A stretch of DNA of 64,000 nt, taken from contig JAEWZT010000002.1 in assembly GCA_023458375.1 (NCBI GenBank), forward strand, positions 62,001 through 126,000, read 5' to 3'. The stretch is from Bacillota bacterium. Lineage in GTDB: Bacteria > Bacillota > Clostridia > Christensenellales > CAG-314. The stretch's first letter is position 1; the number at the start of each line of letters is the position of its first letter. A program made the translations under genes and the position numbers. Below are positions 44,713 through 55,690 of this stretch, one piece after another. The notes below the pieces were generated by a model, which was given only the letters and a program-made list of their open reading frames with translations, searched no databases and was not told the DNA's origin.

Positions 44713-47142
44713 ATGGACTACAAAGCGGTGGGAAAAAAATGGAATAAGATTTGGCAGGAGAGCAGGCTCTACAAGTTCAACAGGCAAAATATTGCCAATA
44801 AAAAATACGTTTTAGAGATGTTTTCTTACCCCAGCGGCGACAAACTTCACGTGGGGCATTGGTATAACTATGCCTTAACGGACAGTTACGCGCGCTTTTT
44901 GCGCCTCAAAGGTTACGAAGTTTTTCAGCCTATGGGCTTTGACGCGTTCGGGCTTCCCGCGGAAAACTATGCCATAAAGACGGGTATTCACCCCAAAGAC
45001 AGCACGGAACACAATGTGTCTGTAATGGAGCGCCAGCTTAAAGAGATAGGCGCCATGTTTGACTGGGACTACGAGGTGGTTACCTGCCGCGAGGACTATT
45101 ATAAATGGACGCAGTGGCTGTTTTTGCAGTTATATAAAAAAGGTTTAGCTTACCGCAAAAACGCGCCGGTCAACTGGTGCCCCTCATGCAATACCGTTTT
45201 GGCAAACGAGCAGGTGGTTGACGGCAGATGCGAGCGCTGCGAAAGCGAAGTTTGCCGCAAAAACTTAACGCAGTGGTTTTTTAAAATCACCGACTACGCG
45301 GAAGAACTTTTAGACCGCCTTCCCTCCCTCGACTGGCCTGAAAAAACAAAGCTGATGCAGACCAACTGGATAGGCAAAAGCCAGGGCGCGGAAATTACCT
45401 TTAACGTGGAAAACTCCAAACATTCCTTTAATGTATTTACCACAAGGGCGGACACTCTTTTTGGCTGTTCTTACTGCGTGCTTGCGCCCGAACACCCCTT
45501 GGTGGACAAAATTACCGTTGCGGCGCAAAAAGAAGAGGTGGAAAACTACAAGCTTGCCGCCTCAAAGGCAAACGAAATTGAGCGCCTAAACACCGCCAAA
45601 GAAAAGACGGGCGTCTTTACGGGCGCATATGCAATTAATCCCGCCAACGGTCAAAAAGTCGGCGTTTGGATAGGCGACTACGTGCTTTACACCTACGGCA
45701 CGGGAGCCATTATGGCTGTGCCCGCCCATGACGAGCGCGACTTCCTGTTTGCTCAAAAGCACGGCTTAGAAATTAAACAGGTAATAAAAAATAACGGAAC
45801 GGAAACCCCTCTGCCCTTTTGCGAATATGGCGTTTTGGTCAACAGCGGCGAGTTTGACGGTATACCCTCAAAAGAAGCCATTACAAAAATCACGCAAAAG
45901 TTAGAGGAAAAGGGCAAAGGCAAGCTTGTTACAAATTACCGTCTGCGCGACTGGCTGGTCAGCCGCCAAAGATACTGGGGGGCGCCTATTCCTATAATTT
46001 ACTGCGATAAATGCGGAACCGTGCCCGTGCCCCAAGAACAGCTTCCCGTTTCTCTTCCCTACGGCGTAAACTTTACGCCCGACGGCACAAGCCCGCTGGC
46101 GAAAGATAAAGGTTTTGCAAATACCCTTTGCCCTAAGTGCGGCGGCAAGGCGAAGCGTGAAGTTGACACTCTTGACACCTTTGTGTGCAGTAGCTGGTAT
46201 TACCTACGTTACCCCGACAACAAAAACGAAAAAGAGCCTTTTGACAAAGAATGGATAAATAAAATGCTTCCCGTTGACAAATATGTGGGAGGCCCAGAAC
46301 ACGCCTGCATGCACCTGCTTTACGCGCGCTTTATTACAAAGGCTTTGCGCGATATGGGCTACCTCAGCTTTGACGAACCCTTTACTTCCTTAGTCCATCA
46401 AGGCATAATTTTAGGACCCGACGGAAACAGAATGAGCAAATCGCACGGCAACGTTATTTCGCCCGACCCCTATATTGAGCAATACGGCAGCGACATATTC
46501 AGGGTTTACCTTGCCTTTGCCTTTAAGTATATCGAGGGCGGTCCGTGGAGCGACGAGGGCATAAAAGCAATTTCCCGCTGGCTTGAAAGGGTGGAAAGAA
46601 CGGTAAAGGAAGCTTACGCCGCAAGGGAAAACAAGGCGCAAAGCTATGGGGACAAAGAGCTTAAATACTGGCGCGCAAACACCCTTAAACAGGCGGAATG
46701 CGACATGTGGACTTTGTCTTACAACACCGCCATCGCCCGAATGATGGAACTTACAAACGCCTTAAACAGATACTTTTTGTTAGGGAGCGAAAACATCAAC
46801 GGAAAATTGGCATTCGACACGTCTTGCGACCTGCTAAAAATACTTTCGCCTTTCGCGCCGCATATCGCCGAAGAACTGTGGGAGTATTGCGGTATGCCCT
46901 ATTCTATTTTTAATACAAGCTACCCATCCTGCGAGGAAAAGGATTTAACGCGCGACAAAGTGGAATACGCCTTGCAAATCAACAGCAAAATCCGCTGCCG
47001 CATAGAATTGGACGCTTCGCTTTCCGTTGCGGAAATAGAAAAAGCCGCATTAGACAGCGCCGCCGCGAAGGAAGCGCTTGAAGGCAAAAGCGTTAAAAAG
47101 GTCATAGTTATCCCCAACAGGCTGGTAAATATTATAATTTAA
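44713..47142 (+). CDS. leuS: Leucyl-tRNA synthetase LeuRS
   Basis: An 809-residue class I aminoacyl-tRNA synthetase that charges tRNA-Leu. It starts [14 protein letters not shown], the standard LeuRS opening. The ATP signature is [13 protein letters not shown] (HVGH, about residue 43), the editing insert (about 215-400) contains [24 protein letters not shown] and [12 protein letters not shown], and KMSKS appears as [10 protein letters not shown] near 577. The anticodon-binding and short C-terminal domains follow. The ATG at 44713 is preferred: the frame upstream runs through the promoter and has no start. GGGGG precedes it at 12 bases. Ends with the hairpin at 47229. Confidence 0.97.
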   Translation: MDYKAVGKKWNKIWQESRLYKFNRQNIANKKYVLEMFSYPSGDKLHVGHWYNYALTDSYARFLRLKGYEVFQPMGFDAFGLPAENYAIKTGIHPKDSTEHNVSVMERQLKEIGAMFDWDYEVVTCREDYYKWTQWLFLQLYKKGLAYRKNAPVNWCPSCNTVLANEQVVDGRCERCESEVCRKNLTQWFFKITDYAEELLDRLPSLDWPEKTKLMQTNWIGKSQGAEITFNVENSKHSFNVFTTRADTLFGCSYCVLAPEHPLVDKITVAAQKEEVENYKLAASKANEIERLNTAKEKTGVFTGAYAINPANGQKVGVWIGDYVLYTYGTGAIMAVPAHDERDFLFAQKHGLEIKQVIKNNGTETPLPFCEYGVLVNSGEFDGIPSKEAITKITQKLEEKGKGKLVTNYRLRDWLVSRQRYWGAPIPIIYCDKCGTVPVPQEQLPVSLPYGVNFTPDGTSPLAKDKGFANTLCPKCGGKAKREVDTLDTFVCSSWYYLRYPDNKNEKEPFDKEWINKMLPVDKYVGGPEHACMHLLYARFITKALRDMGYLSFDEPFTSLVHQGIILGPDGNRMSKSHGNVISPDPYIEQYGSDIFRVYLAFAFKYIEGGPWSDEGIKAISRWLERVERTVKEAYAARENKAQSYGDKELKYWRANTLKQAECDMWTLSYNTAIARMMELTNALNRYFLLGSENINGKLAFDTSCDLLKILSPFAPHIAEELWEYCGMPYSIFNTSYPSCEEKDLTRDKVEYALQINSKIRCRIELDASLSVAEIEKAALDSAAAKEALEGKSVKKVIVIPNRLVNIII

Positions 47143-47228
47143 AGGGTATGCGTTAAAGGCATTGCGTTTGCCTTTTCCGCCTTTAAGTTACTTCGTTTTA
47201 AAGTATTACTGAGTATTATACAGTGTAA

Positions 47229-47257
47229 GCGGTCAAAAATATTTGACCGCTTTTTTT
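47229..47257 (+). terminator. Terminator after leuS
   Basis: GCGGTCAAA (47229-47237) pairs perfectly with TTTGACCGC (47242-47250), followed by seven T. Confidence 0.9.
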
Positions 47258-47299
47258 CGCTTTACTTTGCGTTTGTTAAATGCTATCCTTTACGGTGCT

Positions 47300-48685
47300 A
47301 TGAGCAATTTACATGAAGAAAAAGAGGGTTTGACAAATACCCAAATTAAGCTGCCCAAACTGTGGAACAGAAACTTCGCCATACTTGTAATAGGCAGTTT
47401 TATATCTATGGTGGGCTATACCTGCGCCTCTTTTGCCATAAGCCTTTCCGTCTACGACACCACGGGAAGCGTGCTGTTTTACGCGCTGACCTTAGTTACC
47501 GCAGTGCTGCCCAAGCTTGTCGTGCCCATGATAGCGGGCACTGTTTTTGACAGGCATTCGCGGCGCAAGGCGATACCGCGCATAGACTACTGCTATACCA
47601 CATTGTTTTTAACCATAGGTCTTTTGACGCACTTCGGAATAATGAAGTATTGGATGTTTTTCATTTCCGCTTTAATTTTAGGCACTCTTGACGGAACATA
47701 CATGGTGGCTTTTGACAGCCTTTTTCCGCTGCTTACCACCACGCAAAACACCCGCAAAGCTTACAGCATAAACAGTATGCTTTACCCTATCGCCTCAATT
47801 ATAACTACCCCCTTAACGCTTTTAGGCTACGATTCAATAGGTCCCGTCGCCCTTTTTTTGGGCGCAAGCGTATTGTTTGCCATTACCGCAACCGTTGAGC
47901 TTTGGATAATTTTGCGCGAGCCTCACCTTGTTCCCTTTAAGCCCGAGGAGCAGGCAAAGCTGCCCCCTTCGCCGCGCGAACTTGAATACCTTTCTCAGGG
48001 CAAGGACCTTTCGGCGTTTACCGCGCGAAAGGAAAAGGGCAGCTTTATAGGCGACTTTAAGGAAGGTATAAAATATATCGCGGGCGAAAAGGGACTTTTA
48101 GCAATTACCATTTACTTTTTTGTTATAAGCCTATGCGGCGGCATAATGGGCACGCTCAACCTGCCCTATTTTAGAAGCAACGTCTTTATGGTGGGCGGCA
48201 AAGCTATTGACGGAATGTGGGCGTATTTTATCGTTTTCGGTTCTTCCACCTTGGGGCGTATAATAGGCGCCAACGTGCAATACCGTATAAAGTTTCCAAA
48301 AGATATCCGCTATAATGTGGCGGTGTTTGTATATATAACTATCAACATTACCTCAATTATTGTTTTTCACCTGCCCGTTTGGCTTATGGCGTGCGTAATG
48401 TTTGTTGAGGGGACGCTTTCCGTTACGAGCTACAACATAAGGATAAGCAGCACAAGCACCTACGTGCCCGACGACAAGCGAGGCCGCTTTAACGGCGCCT
48501 TTTTGCTTTTTAATATGCTGGGAACAATTTTAGGCCAGCTTATAGCAGGCTTTGTGGGCGATATTAAAGGCGTTACGGTGCCCGTCATTATAAGCATTGT
48601 CTATATTGTAAATCTGCTCTTTGTCTTTATAATTATAGTGCCCGCAAAAAAACATATTTCTCCCATCTACAACAGGGACTTATAA
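47300..48685 (+). CDS. MFS transporter
   Basis: A 461-residue MFS protein with about 12 helices: TM1 FAILVIGSFISMVGYTCASFAISLSVYD, the A-motif-like GTVFDRHSRRKAIPRIDY, and a central cytoplasmic loop (about 205-250). The pattern resembles the enterobactin-exporter/macrolide-efflux (MefA-like) branch. The ATG at 47300 was chosen because the conserved N-terminus starts there and the longer frame runs back into the leuS terminator. No ribosome site is seen; TTTACT (47261-47266) and TATCCT (47284-47289), 17 bases apart, would start transcription about 3 bases before the ATG. Substrate unknown. Confidence 0.8.
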   Translation: MSNLHEEKEGLTNTQIKLPKLWNRNFAILVIGSFISMVGYTCASFAISLSVYDTTGSVLFYALTLVTAVLPKLVVPMIAGTVFDRHSRRKAIPRIDYCYTTLFLTIGLLTHFGIMKYWMFFISALILGTLDGTYMVAFDSLFPLLTTTQNTRKAYSINSMLYPIASIITTPLTLLGYDSIGPVALFLGASVLFAITATVELWIILREPHLVPFKPEEQAKLPPSPRELEYLSQGKDLSAFTARKEKGSFIGDFKEGIKYIAGEKGLLAITIYFFVISLCGGIMGTLNLPYFRSNVFMVGGKAIDGMWAYFIVFGSSTLGRIIGANVQYRIKFPKDIRYNVAVFVYITINITSIIVFHLPVWLMACVMFVEGTLSVTSYNIRISSTSTYVPDDKRGRFNGAFLLFNMLGTILGQLIAGFVGDIKGVTVPVIISIVYIVNLLFVFIIIVPAKKHISPIYNRDL

Positions 48686-48751
48686 AACTTAATCAAAGAA
48701 TATTTAACGGTAGCAAAGAAATCGTTACCCGAAAGTTAGCAATATTTAACC

Positions 48752-48785
48752 TCGCGCCGCCTTGCGGCAGCGGGGATTTCTTTTG
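48752..48785. terminator. Hairpin between convergent genes
   Basis: CGCGCCGC/GCGGCAGCG with a CTT loop (48753-48772), followed by GGGATTTCTTTT. It sits between the convergent MFS and secreted-protein genes. Confidence 0.55.
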
Positions 48786-48792
48786 CTTGTAT

Positions 48793-49173
48793 TCACTGTT
48801 TTTCTCTTTTATATAATTTCCATTCAATAATCATTTTGTCTATGGTATTGATTAAATTCTGAGCTTTTATTTTTTGCTCTTGCGAAGTTGAGTTGAGCAA
48901 TATAATTTCATAATGCCTTCTCATATAAATCATCTGCTCTAATACGGTGGTATTCATTTTTGCCAATTCCTCTTCCATAAAAGCTATTTGACGCCTTATT
49001 TCTTGCTTTTTCTGCTCTGTCAGTTCCCTTTTGGGCTCTTCCGCCCTTTCTATGGAGCTTGAAATTTCCTGTTCCGGAAGAACAGTTTTGGCAAGTGCCG
49101 TTTGGGGGCAGCTCAAAAAAATTATAACGGCAAACGCAAGGCAAAATAAACTTTTATTTAAAGCTTTTTTCAT
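48793..49173 (-). CDS. Small secreted coiled-coil protein
   Basis: A 126-residue protein of no recognised family. Residues 1-28 form a classic signal peptide (KKALNKSLF, hydrophobic core, cut after TALA), so the mature ~98-residue form is exported. The rest is mostly helical and charged (EEPKRELTEQKKQEIRRQIA and NLINTIDKMIIEWKLYKRE), with heptad-like spacing that suggests a coiled coil. No cysteine remains after cleavage and there is no cell-wall anchor motif. AAGGA precedes the ATG at about 8 bases. It follows MscS on the same strand with a 63-base gap; no functional link can be drawn. Confidence 0.7.
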   Translation of the reverse strand: MKKALNKSLFCLAFAVIIFLSCPQTALAKTVLPEQEISSSIERAEEPKRELTEQKKQEIRRQIAFMEEELAKMNTTVLEQMIYMRRHYEIILLNSTSQEQKIKAQNLINTIDKMIIEWKLYKREKQ

Positions 49174-49235
49174 AACAACACGTCCTTTTTATTTTATTTT
49201 GTCCTAATAAATAATCTCAAAGATTAAAACAACTT

Positions 49236-50222
49236 TTATGTTTTGTTTCCTTTTTCCTTTTCTTCTTTAATAACAAAATTGGGGTAGGGAATTACTATAC
49301 CGTGAGCGTCAAAAAGCATTTTAATTTCCCTGTTAAGGCCCCTTTCCACTTGAAAACGGTCTTCCTCTTTGCATTTTGCGATAAAAAGCAGCGTTACGCC
49401 TTTATCGCCAAGTTCCGACACCCCTCTGTAAAAAGGCCCCTCTTCCAACCCCTGCACCCTGCCTTTTATGGCGGGAAGTTTTTCGCTTATAATTTTTTCC
49501 GTCCGTTCAAGGTTTTCGCCGTAGCCTATCCTTACGCGGCATAAAACCACCGACAGGTTCAGCGACATATTGATAATGCCTTTTATAGCGCTGTTGCTTA
49601 TTATTTTGACGTTGCCCAAGTCGTCTTGAAGCGTGGTGGTGCGTATCCCCACGTTGACCACGGCGCCCCTGAAATCTTCTATCGTAACGATGTCGCCTAC
49701 CTGGTATTCCCCCTCAAAGACAATAAAAAGCCCCGCGATAATGTCTTCAATCAAACTTTGCGCGCCCAAACCTATCACAAACGCCAAGATGCCCGCCGAA
49801 GCTAAAAGCGTAACGGTGTCTACGCCGAAGGCGGCGAGCACAAGCCCCGCCGTAACTATCGCTACGGCGTATTTTATAAAGCTTGCCAGCAAATTAACAA
49901 TTGTTTTGCCCCTTTTGGTGCGCGACAGAGAAAGCCTTAACAGCCACTTGATGACTTTGTAGACCGCCGACATGATGACTACGTAAACGAGGGAGGAAAT
50001 TAACGCGTCAAGCGTGTCTTTATTGAAAATGTCTACGATTTTGCCTAAATTATCTTTAAAAAGACTGGAAAAGGCGTTTTCCTCGCCGAAAATATTTTTT
50101 GCGAAAATACCGAACACCAAAAAGCCCGCCATAACGACCGCGATTATAATTGTGCTTATTACGGCGGAAGGCTTGCGTTTTAAAAGTTTTAGCCGTGTTT
50201 GCCCGTTCCTTTCCTTTCTCAT
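49236..50222 (-). CDS. Small-conductance mechanosensitive channel (MscS family)
   Basis: A 328-residue MscS-type channel that opens on membrane tension to release solutes under osmotic downshock. Three hydrophobic segments (about 20-42, 75-92, 110-150) are followed by the pore-lining helix, GLVLAAFGVDTVTLLASAGI and AFVIGLGAQSLIEDIIAGLFI, then the beta domain FEGEYQVGDIVTI and the YGENLERTE cage region. It has an N-terminal extension longer than E. coli MscS and resembles Bacillus YkuT. The ribosome site is weak. The C-terminal end is rich in E and K. Confidence 0.9.
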   Translation of the reverse strand: MRKERNGQTRLKLLKRKPSAVISTIIIAVVMAGFLVFGIFAKNIFGEENAFSSLFKDNLGKIVDIFNKDTLDALISSLVYVVIMSAVYKVIKWLLRLSLSRTKRGKTIVNLLASFIKYAVAIVTAGLVLAAFGVDTVTLLASAGILAFVIGLGAQSLIEDIIAGLFIVFEGEYQVGDIVTIEDFRGAVVNVGIRTTTLQDDLGNVKIISNSAIKGIINMSLNLSVVLCRVRIGYGENLERTEKIISEKLPAIKGRVQGLEEGPFYRGVSELGDKGVTLLFIAKCKEEDRFQVERGLNREIKMLFDAHGIVIPYPNFVIKEEKEKGNKT

Positions 50223-50878
50223 TTAAGTTATTTTGCGCAGCTAAAAATAATATATTTAAATAACCCCGCCCGTCTTAATTTTTTCCGCGGATATTCTTTA
50301 TATGGTTTGTTGCGAAGCTTATTTTTTTCCCGCTAGTCCAACTTCCCCCTATTATCCTTTTTGCTGTGCCGCCCCCACGGCGTAGTTTTTTGCTGTGCCC
50401 AATATGCTATTAATTGCTTTTACGCCGCCCATGTTTTACTTCTTTGCGTTTGCCTCAGTTGTCTTTTGCGCTTTATGTTTTTGCTCTTGTTTTAGCTGAG
50501 GCGGCTTAAATAATTGCGTTTCGCCTTACTTTGCCAAACCCCTGCACAGTTTTTATGCCCCGCTAGCCGTTATCTATGCCCGCTGTTTTGCGCCGATTTT
50601 GCAGCTGCATATTTTTATTTCTTAGCAGTATCTCTTTTTCGGCGCTTTAACCCTTTCATATTTTGCGTTTCGGCTTGAATGTTTTTCTTTATTTTCTTCT
50701 CTTTTTTTGCTTAATTTTATATAGACAATCCGCCTTTATTTTTTCCTCTTTTACATAAAAATCTATACTTTTTTCCGTCAAATTTTTTATTTTCTCCGCG
50801 CAATTTAAAGAAAGGCGTTTTTAAAATTGCTTACTATTATTTTTTTAAATAAATAATTTTTTTGCCGCAATTTTTCTC
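50223..50878. other. Pyrimidine-rich gene-free region
   Basis: About 650 bases without a supported gene, strongly enriched in T and C on the plus strand, with an imperfect repeat TTTTGCTGTGCC (50368 and 50389 regions). It separates the divergent mscS and mgtC genes and must hold the mscS promoter. Confidence 0.45.
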
Positions 50879-50906
50879 TTGACATAAAAGCGTGTTTTGA
50901 TACAAT
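50879..50906 (+). promoter_or_regulatory. Promoter of mgtC-like gene
   Basis: TTGACA (50879-50884), 16-base spacer, TACAAT (50901-50906), about 38 bases before the start. Confidence 0.75.
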
Positions 50907-50950
50907 GATAAAAAACAATTTTTTACGCAAAACTTAAAGGAGGAGAGAGG

Positions 50951-51589
50951 GTGGATTTAAAACAGCAACTTATATATTTGCTTAGAGTTTTATTAGCGGG
51001 GATTTGCGGCTTGTTAGTGGGCATTGAGCGCAGCCACCGTCAAAAAGAGGCGGGAATGCGAACTCACTATATCGTTGCCGCGGCGTCCGCTCTTTTAATG
51101 TGCGTCTCTATTTCCTTTGAAAACGACAGCGCGCGCATAGCCGCCCAAATCGTTACGGGCATAGGTTTTTTGGGCGCGGGAATGATATTTTTCCGCAGAG
51201 AAAGCCTGCACGGGCTTACGACGGCGGCGGGCGTTTGGGCGACGTCGGGCATAGGCATGGCTATGGGAAGGGGGCTGTATTTGCTGGCGGCAGGAGGCAC
51301 TCTCGTAGTTGTGGCGGCGCAATTTATCTTTTATTCAAAGTTTTACCGCATTAAAACAATGCCACAGCTTTTGCTCGTAAAGTTTTATTATTCCGACGAA
51401 GTTAAAACAAAACTGCAAGAATATTTCAAGGTCAAGCAGTTTTCACGCTTTAAGGTGGAGCAAATTGACAACCGCCTGAAAGCCGAAGCGGTAATACGCC
51501 CCGGCATAGACTGTTCGGCGGAAAGCATATCCAATATAGTTTTGATAGAGGACGAAATCCTTTCCATTGAACGCTTAGAGGACTTATAA
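50951..51589 (+). CDS. MgtC/SapB-family membrane protein
   Basis: A 212-residue protein whose N-terminal half (about 1-135) has four or five helices and the MgtC pattern GLLVGIERSHRQKEAGMRTH, TGIGFLGAGMIF and GLTTAAGVWATSGIGMA. A small cytoplasmic C-terminal domain (about 140-212) follows. MgtC proteins help growth under low magnesium and modulate the proton ATPase in pathogens; for environmental Firmicutes their role is not settled. The start codon is GTG at 50951, chosen because AAGGAGGAG at 50937-50945 lies 7 bases upstream. Single-gene unit ending at the hairpin at 51675. Confidence 0.9.
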   Translation: MDLKQQLIYLLRVLLAGICGLLVGIERSHRQKEAGMRTHYIVAAASALLMCVSISFENDSARIAAQIVTGIGFLGAGMIFFRRESLHGLTTAAGVWATSGIGMAMGRGLYLLAAGGTLVVVAAQFIFYSKFYRIKTMPQLLLVKFYYSDEVKTKLQEYFKVKQFSRFKVEQIDNRLKAEAVIRPGIDCSAESISNIVLIEDEILSIERLEDL

Positions 51590-51674
51590 AAGCATAGTTA
51601 ACTATAATCAAACGAAGTTTTAAATAAAAGCTTTCAAACTTATTCATTCCGCTTTTAAAACTACACTTAAAACT

Positions 51675-51701
51675 AACCTCCGCAAATGCGGAGGTTTTTA
51701 A
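51675..51701 (+). terminator. Terminator after mgtC-like gene
   Basis: AACCTCCGC (51675-51683) pairs with GCGGAGGTT (51688-51696), followed by TTTAAT. Confidence 0.85.
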
Positions 51702-52046
51702 TATCCTCAGATTTAACGGCTAATCCGTTTAAATAACTGGGGCATTTCGGCGGTATTGGCAAAAAATGATTTTGCTTGAAAATTGTATACTTTGCGGCAA
51801 GTAAATATCTACCCTCTTAAACGCGCGGCAAAGGGCACAGGCTTGTTTGAAAAAACCAGTTCAAATAAACATTACTGCAAAGAAAAGATTTTAATAATAC
51901 AATAAACTTTAAAAAGTCAAAAATATTTTTAAAAACAATCCGCCGCCTGATGCAAGCGCGTTAAACATAAGCGACGGCAAAATAAAAGGCGCGGAATAAA
52001 AGAAGGAAATCTTTTGGCGATAATTAAATCAAAAGCGCTTAAAAAA
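51702..52046. other. Gene-free spacer at the start of the decaying island
   Basis: No gene, tRNA or clear hairpin. It marks the transition to the stretch of broken genes that follows. Confidence 0.4.
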
Positions 52047-54288
52047 CTAAACAAAAAGCGACTCGTAAACTAACTCTATCTGCTCGTTGATACTTACAAA
52101 AGATTCAACAATACCGGGGTCAAAATGCGTCCCCGATTCGCCTAAAATTATTTCACATGCCGTTTTGTGGTTTAGCTCCTCTTTATAAGGACGCTTTGTC
52201 CTTAGCGCGTCATAAACGTCTATTACCGACATTATCCTTGCGGGCAGGGGTATTTCTTCGCCCTTTAACCCCGCCAGATAGCCTCTGCCGTCCCACCTTT
52301 CGTGGTGGTATTTGGCTATTTTGTTTGCCATAATTATTATTTGGTTGTCAGGGAAGTGCTTAATAATTTCTAGCAGCGTGTCTGAGCCATATTTAACGTG
52401 CTGCTTAACAGAATCAAACTCCTGTGCAGAAAGTTTGCCCGGTTTAAGCAAAATACTGTCGGGCACCTTTATTTTGCCTATGTCGTGAAGCGCCGAGGCG
52501 TAAAAAATGGTGTTGATAAAGCCTGAATTGATTTTGTCGGCGTATTTTTTGTCCTCATGAAGTTTGTTTGCCAAAAGCTTGCATAAATATTGAATGCGCT
52601 CTGCGTGAAAGCCCGTTTCGCTGTCGCGCGACTTGGAGATTTTTGCCAGCGCAAACACCATCGCCTTGTTGGAATCTTCAAGGTGCTGCATATTTACTTT
52701 TAGGCTGTTGTCTAAGGCGTTTAGGTCTTCAAGTATGTTTTGCTCCCTTAGCTTATCTTTGGTAATGTCAAGCGCTATAAAAACATAGTGGGTTATCTCG
52801 CGGTTTTCGTCAAACACCGGCGACACCGAAAGCGACTGCCAGTATTCCTTTCCGTCGGGCTTTTTGCCAAACAGTTCCCCTTTCCATTGCCTGCCCTCAT
52901 TTAAATCTTTTAATAAAGCGCGGTAGGGAGAGTTTAAACCTTTGCCAATCGCCAAAATCTCCATAATGTCGCCGCCCAAAAGGGCTTCTTCCTCAATTTC
53001 AGTAAGGAAAGTAAAGGCTTGGTTTACAAATTGAACCTTCATGTCGGGGTTTGTTATGACTATGGAAACGGGGGAATATTCAGCGGCGCATTTTACAACC
53101 TTTAACTCTGACTCGCGGTTTTTTATGTCGGTAATGTCTATGTGCGTGCCTATAAGCGTTACGGGTCTGCCCTTTTCAAACTCAATAGCCTTGCCGCTTG
53201 ACCTTATCCATAATATGTTGCCTTTTTTGTGTATCACTCTGAATTCGCAGCGGAAATAATCCATTTCGCCGCTTATAATTTTTTTTATTTTGTCTTCGGC
53301 TCTTTTAAAGTCTTGCGGGTGTATATGTTTTTCCCACAATATATTATTTGCAGATTCAATCTCGCTTAGGGTATAGCCTATCATTTCCGCCCATTTTCGC
53401 TAAAAACCGTTTTACCCGAGGGCAAATGCCATTCCCAAACGCCGATATTAGAGGTATCCATCATAAATTCAAGCTTGATATTTTGCTGCTCAACCTTGTT
53501 TTCAAGTTCCATTCTGGAAATGGCGTTGACAAGCACGTTTGAAAAGTCAAAAAGCGCTATTTTTTCAAACTCCGTATAATACCTGAAATCTTTTACCGAG
53601 TCAAACCCCAAAAAACCCTGTAAGTCGTCGTTGTTATACATGGGTATTGTAAGCAGGCTTTTAACGCCCTGCGGCTCTAAAATCGTTCTGACCATATCGT
53701 CTCAAAAGGCAGCTGAAAAACGTTGGGTATATACAGCGCCTCACCCTTTAAGTGCGTATTTATCCAGTCGGGAATATCGCTTAAACCGATACACTGTAAA
53801 TCGTCTATGACGGGCAATATGCCCGAAGAACACCACTCAAATGTGTTTGCGCAGATACCTTTTTTAAAATCGTATTTGAATATATACGCCCTGTCGGCGG
53901 TTACAAATTCGCCTAGAAGTTTAAGCCCCCTGTTGACGGTATCTTGGTAGTTGGACTTGTTCATGCTGGCGAAAGAGGCGGAAATTTTAGAAATAATATT
54001 GTATAAGGTAATTTGATTTTTTTGCTTTTTGGCGTAGGGGCTTGAAAGCAGATACTTTTCGCTGTAACGCGACTCGCCGCCTTTTAAGTCGTCCAGTTGA
54101 AGCAATTCTTCGGGGTGTAGTTTTAACACAACGGAAAGGGGCTTAATTAAGCTTAAATCGGGCTGACCCTGCCCCGTTTCCCACTTGCTTATAAGCTTGT
54201 CCGAAACGTTTATTTGGTTGGCGAGTTCTTTTTGCGTCAGGTTTAGCTGCTGCCGTCTGCTTTTTATTATGTCATGTATTGAATACAT
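52047..54288 (-). pseudogene. Broken XRE-GAF-PAS-PAS-HD-GYP regulator
   Basis: Three consecutive minus-strand frames (54288-53677, 53695-53381, 53384-52047) form one protein once two missing bases are restored. The first gap, near 53700, interrupts the GAF segment QLPFETI/VRTILEPQGVKSLL. The second, near 53393, turns the PAS segment FSEN-W-AEMIGYTL into FSENGRK and a stop; one T is missing. Restored order: XRE helix-turn-helix (1-60; LTQKELANQINVSDKLISKWE), GAF (about 90-235), two PAS/PAC modules, and HD-GYP (ALHDIGKIKVPD, HHERWDGRGYL, IMSVIDVYDAL). The motif reads GYL instead of GYP. A DNA-binding domain on a c-di-GMP phosphodiesterase is unusual. AAAGGA precedes the ATG. Confidence 0.8.
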
Positions 54289-54894
54289 ACTTTTTCCTTT
54301 GTGTAACCCTGTTGCCCCATTTCAAAGCCGTATTTGCGTTGCCGCCAATAAAGTATATCACCCTATTTTATCGGCGAATTCTACTATTAAAAGAAATATT
54401 CTATGTATCGGGGAATAAGTTGCCGCAAGTTAAATATAATCTCTTTATTTTGCTTTGGATGTGACTAAGTTACATAAGCGCGCCTATACCACTATTAAAT
54501 GAAAGCAGTTTCGATATTGGCAAATATTATCGTTCAAAAATATTGTAACGGTTAAAATAGAATGCCGAGGGAAAAAACGCTAAACTTTTTTTCTCATTTC
54601 AAAAATCGGCGAAAGGTAAAATATTTGCTTTTTGTTTTTCAAATATTAAGCCTTTTAAGGCATTTTGCGCTATTAGTCTTTGCAGACATTTAAAATAAAA
54701 AAGACGTTATGTTAACCGCGCTAGTTATCAAACGGGTATGGCTTTGTTAACAATTTTTAACCGGAAAAAATGGGCGCGGCGTTAACATTGCCTTTAACAA
54801 AATAAAAAAACGCGATTGCCTTGCGCCGCCAAGCTTTTTAAAAGTATAATAAAAAGATAAAGGTCGTTTCGCCGCTTTAAGAAAGGAAAGAATT
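54289..54894. other. Gene-free region
   Basis: No coding region. The last part carries TATAAT near 54844 about 50 bases before the next gene, with TTGCGC 18 bases before it, a weak promoter. AAAGGAAAG lies 7 bases before the ATG at 54895. Confidence 0.4.
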
Positions 54895-55406
54895 ATGGGA
54901 CATATCGGGTTTTCTTATATGGGGTTGATATATCTTCTGATGCTGTTTATCCCCAATATTATTTGGGCAAGAAAGCGGCCGCAAGGGTATGATGAACTTG
55001 CCAAAAACGAAAACAAGACGCTGCTGGCGTTTGAGCGCGCGGGGCAGATTGCGACGTCTGCGGCGGCGGTCATGTTTTCCGACTATAACCCCGTTGAGTT
55101 TTCGGCGTGGACGGCGTGGCTTATCGCGTCGGGCGTTTTGATGCTTTATATGAGGCGGCGTGGGTGAGGTATTTTTTAAAGCCCGCCTTAAAAAACTTTT
55201 ACAAAAGCTTTTTGCTTATTCCCCTGCCGCTTGCGTCTTTGCCCGTTTCGGCATTTCTGTTGCTGGGGATATACGGAAAGGTCATATGGCTAATAATTTC
55301 CGCCCTTATTTTGGGCGTAGGACATATCGGTATCCACATTCAGCATATGTGCGCGGCAAACAAAAGCTCAAAATTGAGCGGCTTTGATTATACGAAAGTT
55401 ATTTAA
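54895..55406 (+). pseudogene. Frameshifted four-helix membrane protein
   Basis: The first frame (54895-55167) and second frame (from about 55150 to 55406) join into one protein of about 169 residues if one base is added near 55152 (LMLY then EAAWVRYFLK). The reconstructed product has helices at the start (IGFSYMGLIYLLMLFIPNII), middle (AWTAWLIASGVLMLY), and end (PVSAFLLLGIYGKVIWLII), and closes with GHIGIHIQHM. It resembles a Firmicutes membrane protein family without known function, in which the joining region reads as an uninterrupted helix. Ribosome site AAAGGAAAG precedes the ATG. As written it is broken. Confidence 0.72.
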
Positions 55407-55690
55407 GAGCTTGAAAACGAAAGCTGTCGTTTATAAAAATGAAAGCTAACAGGCCAATTACTTTCTGCATATAAAATATCTCACGCGCGTTTTTGAGGAG
55501 AAGGGTTAACACTTTTTTTGCCTCCGAAGATGCCTCAGCTACAAGTAGAGTTTTCTTAATGTTTTGGCGCGGTAAATGAAGTTTACCTAGTTTACAAAAA
55601 ATGTGTTTTTACCCAAAAATTGTTTTCTCAAACAGTTTTTTAATCTATCTTTTAAAATCCGCAGTTGCAGCCCAATGCCGCAGACCTTTT

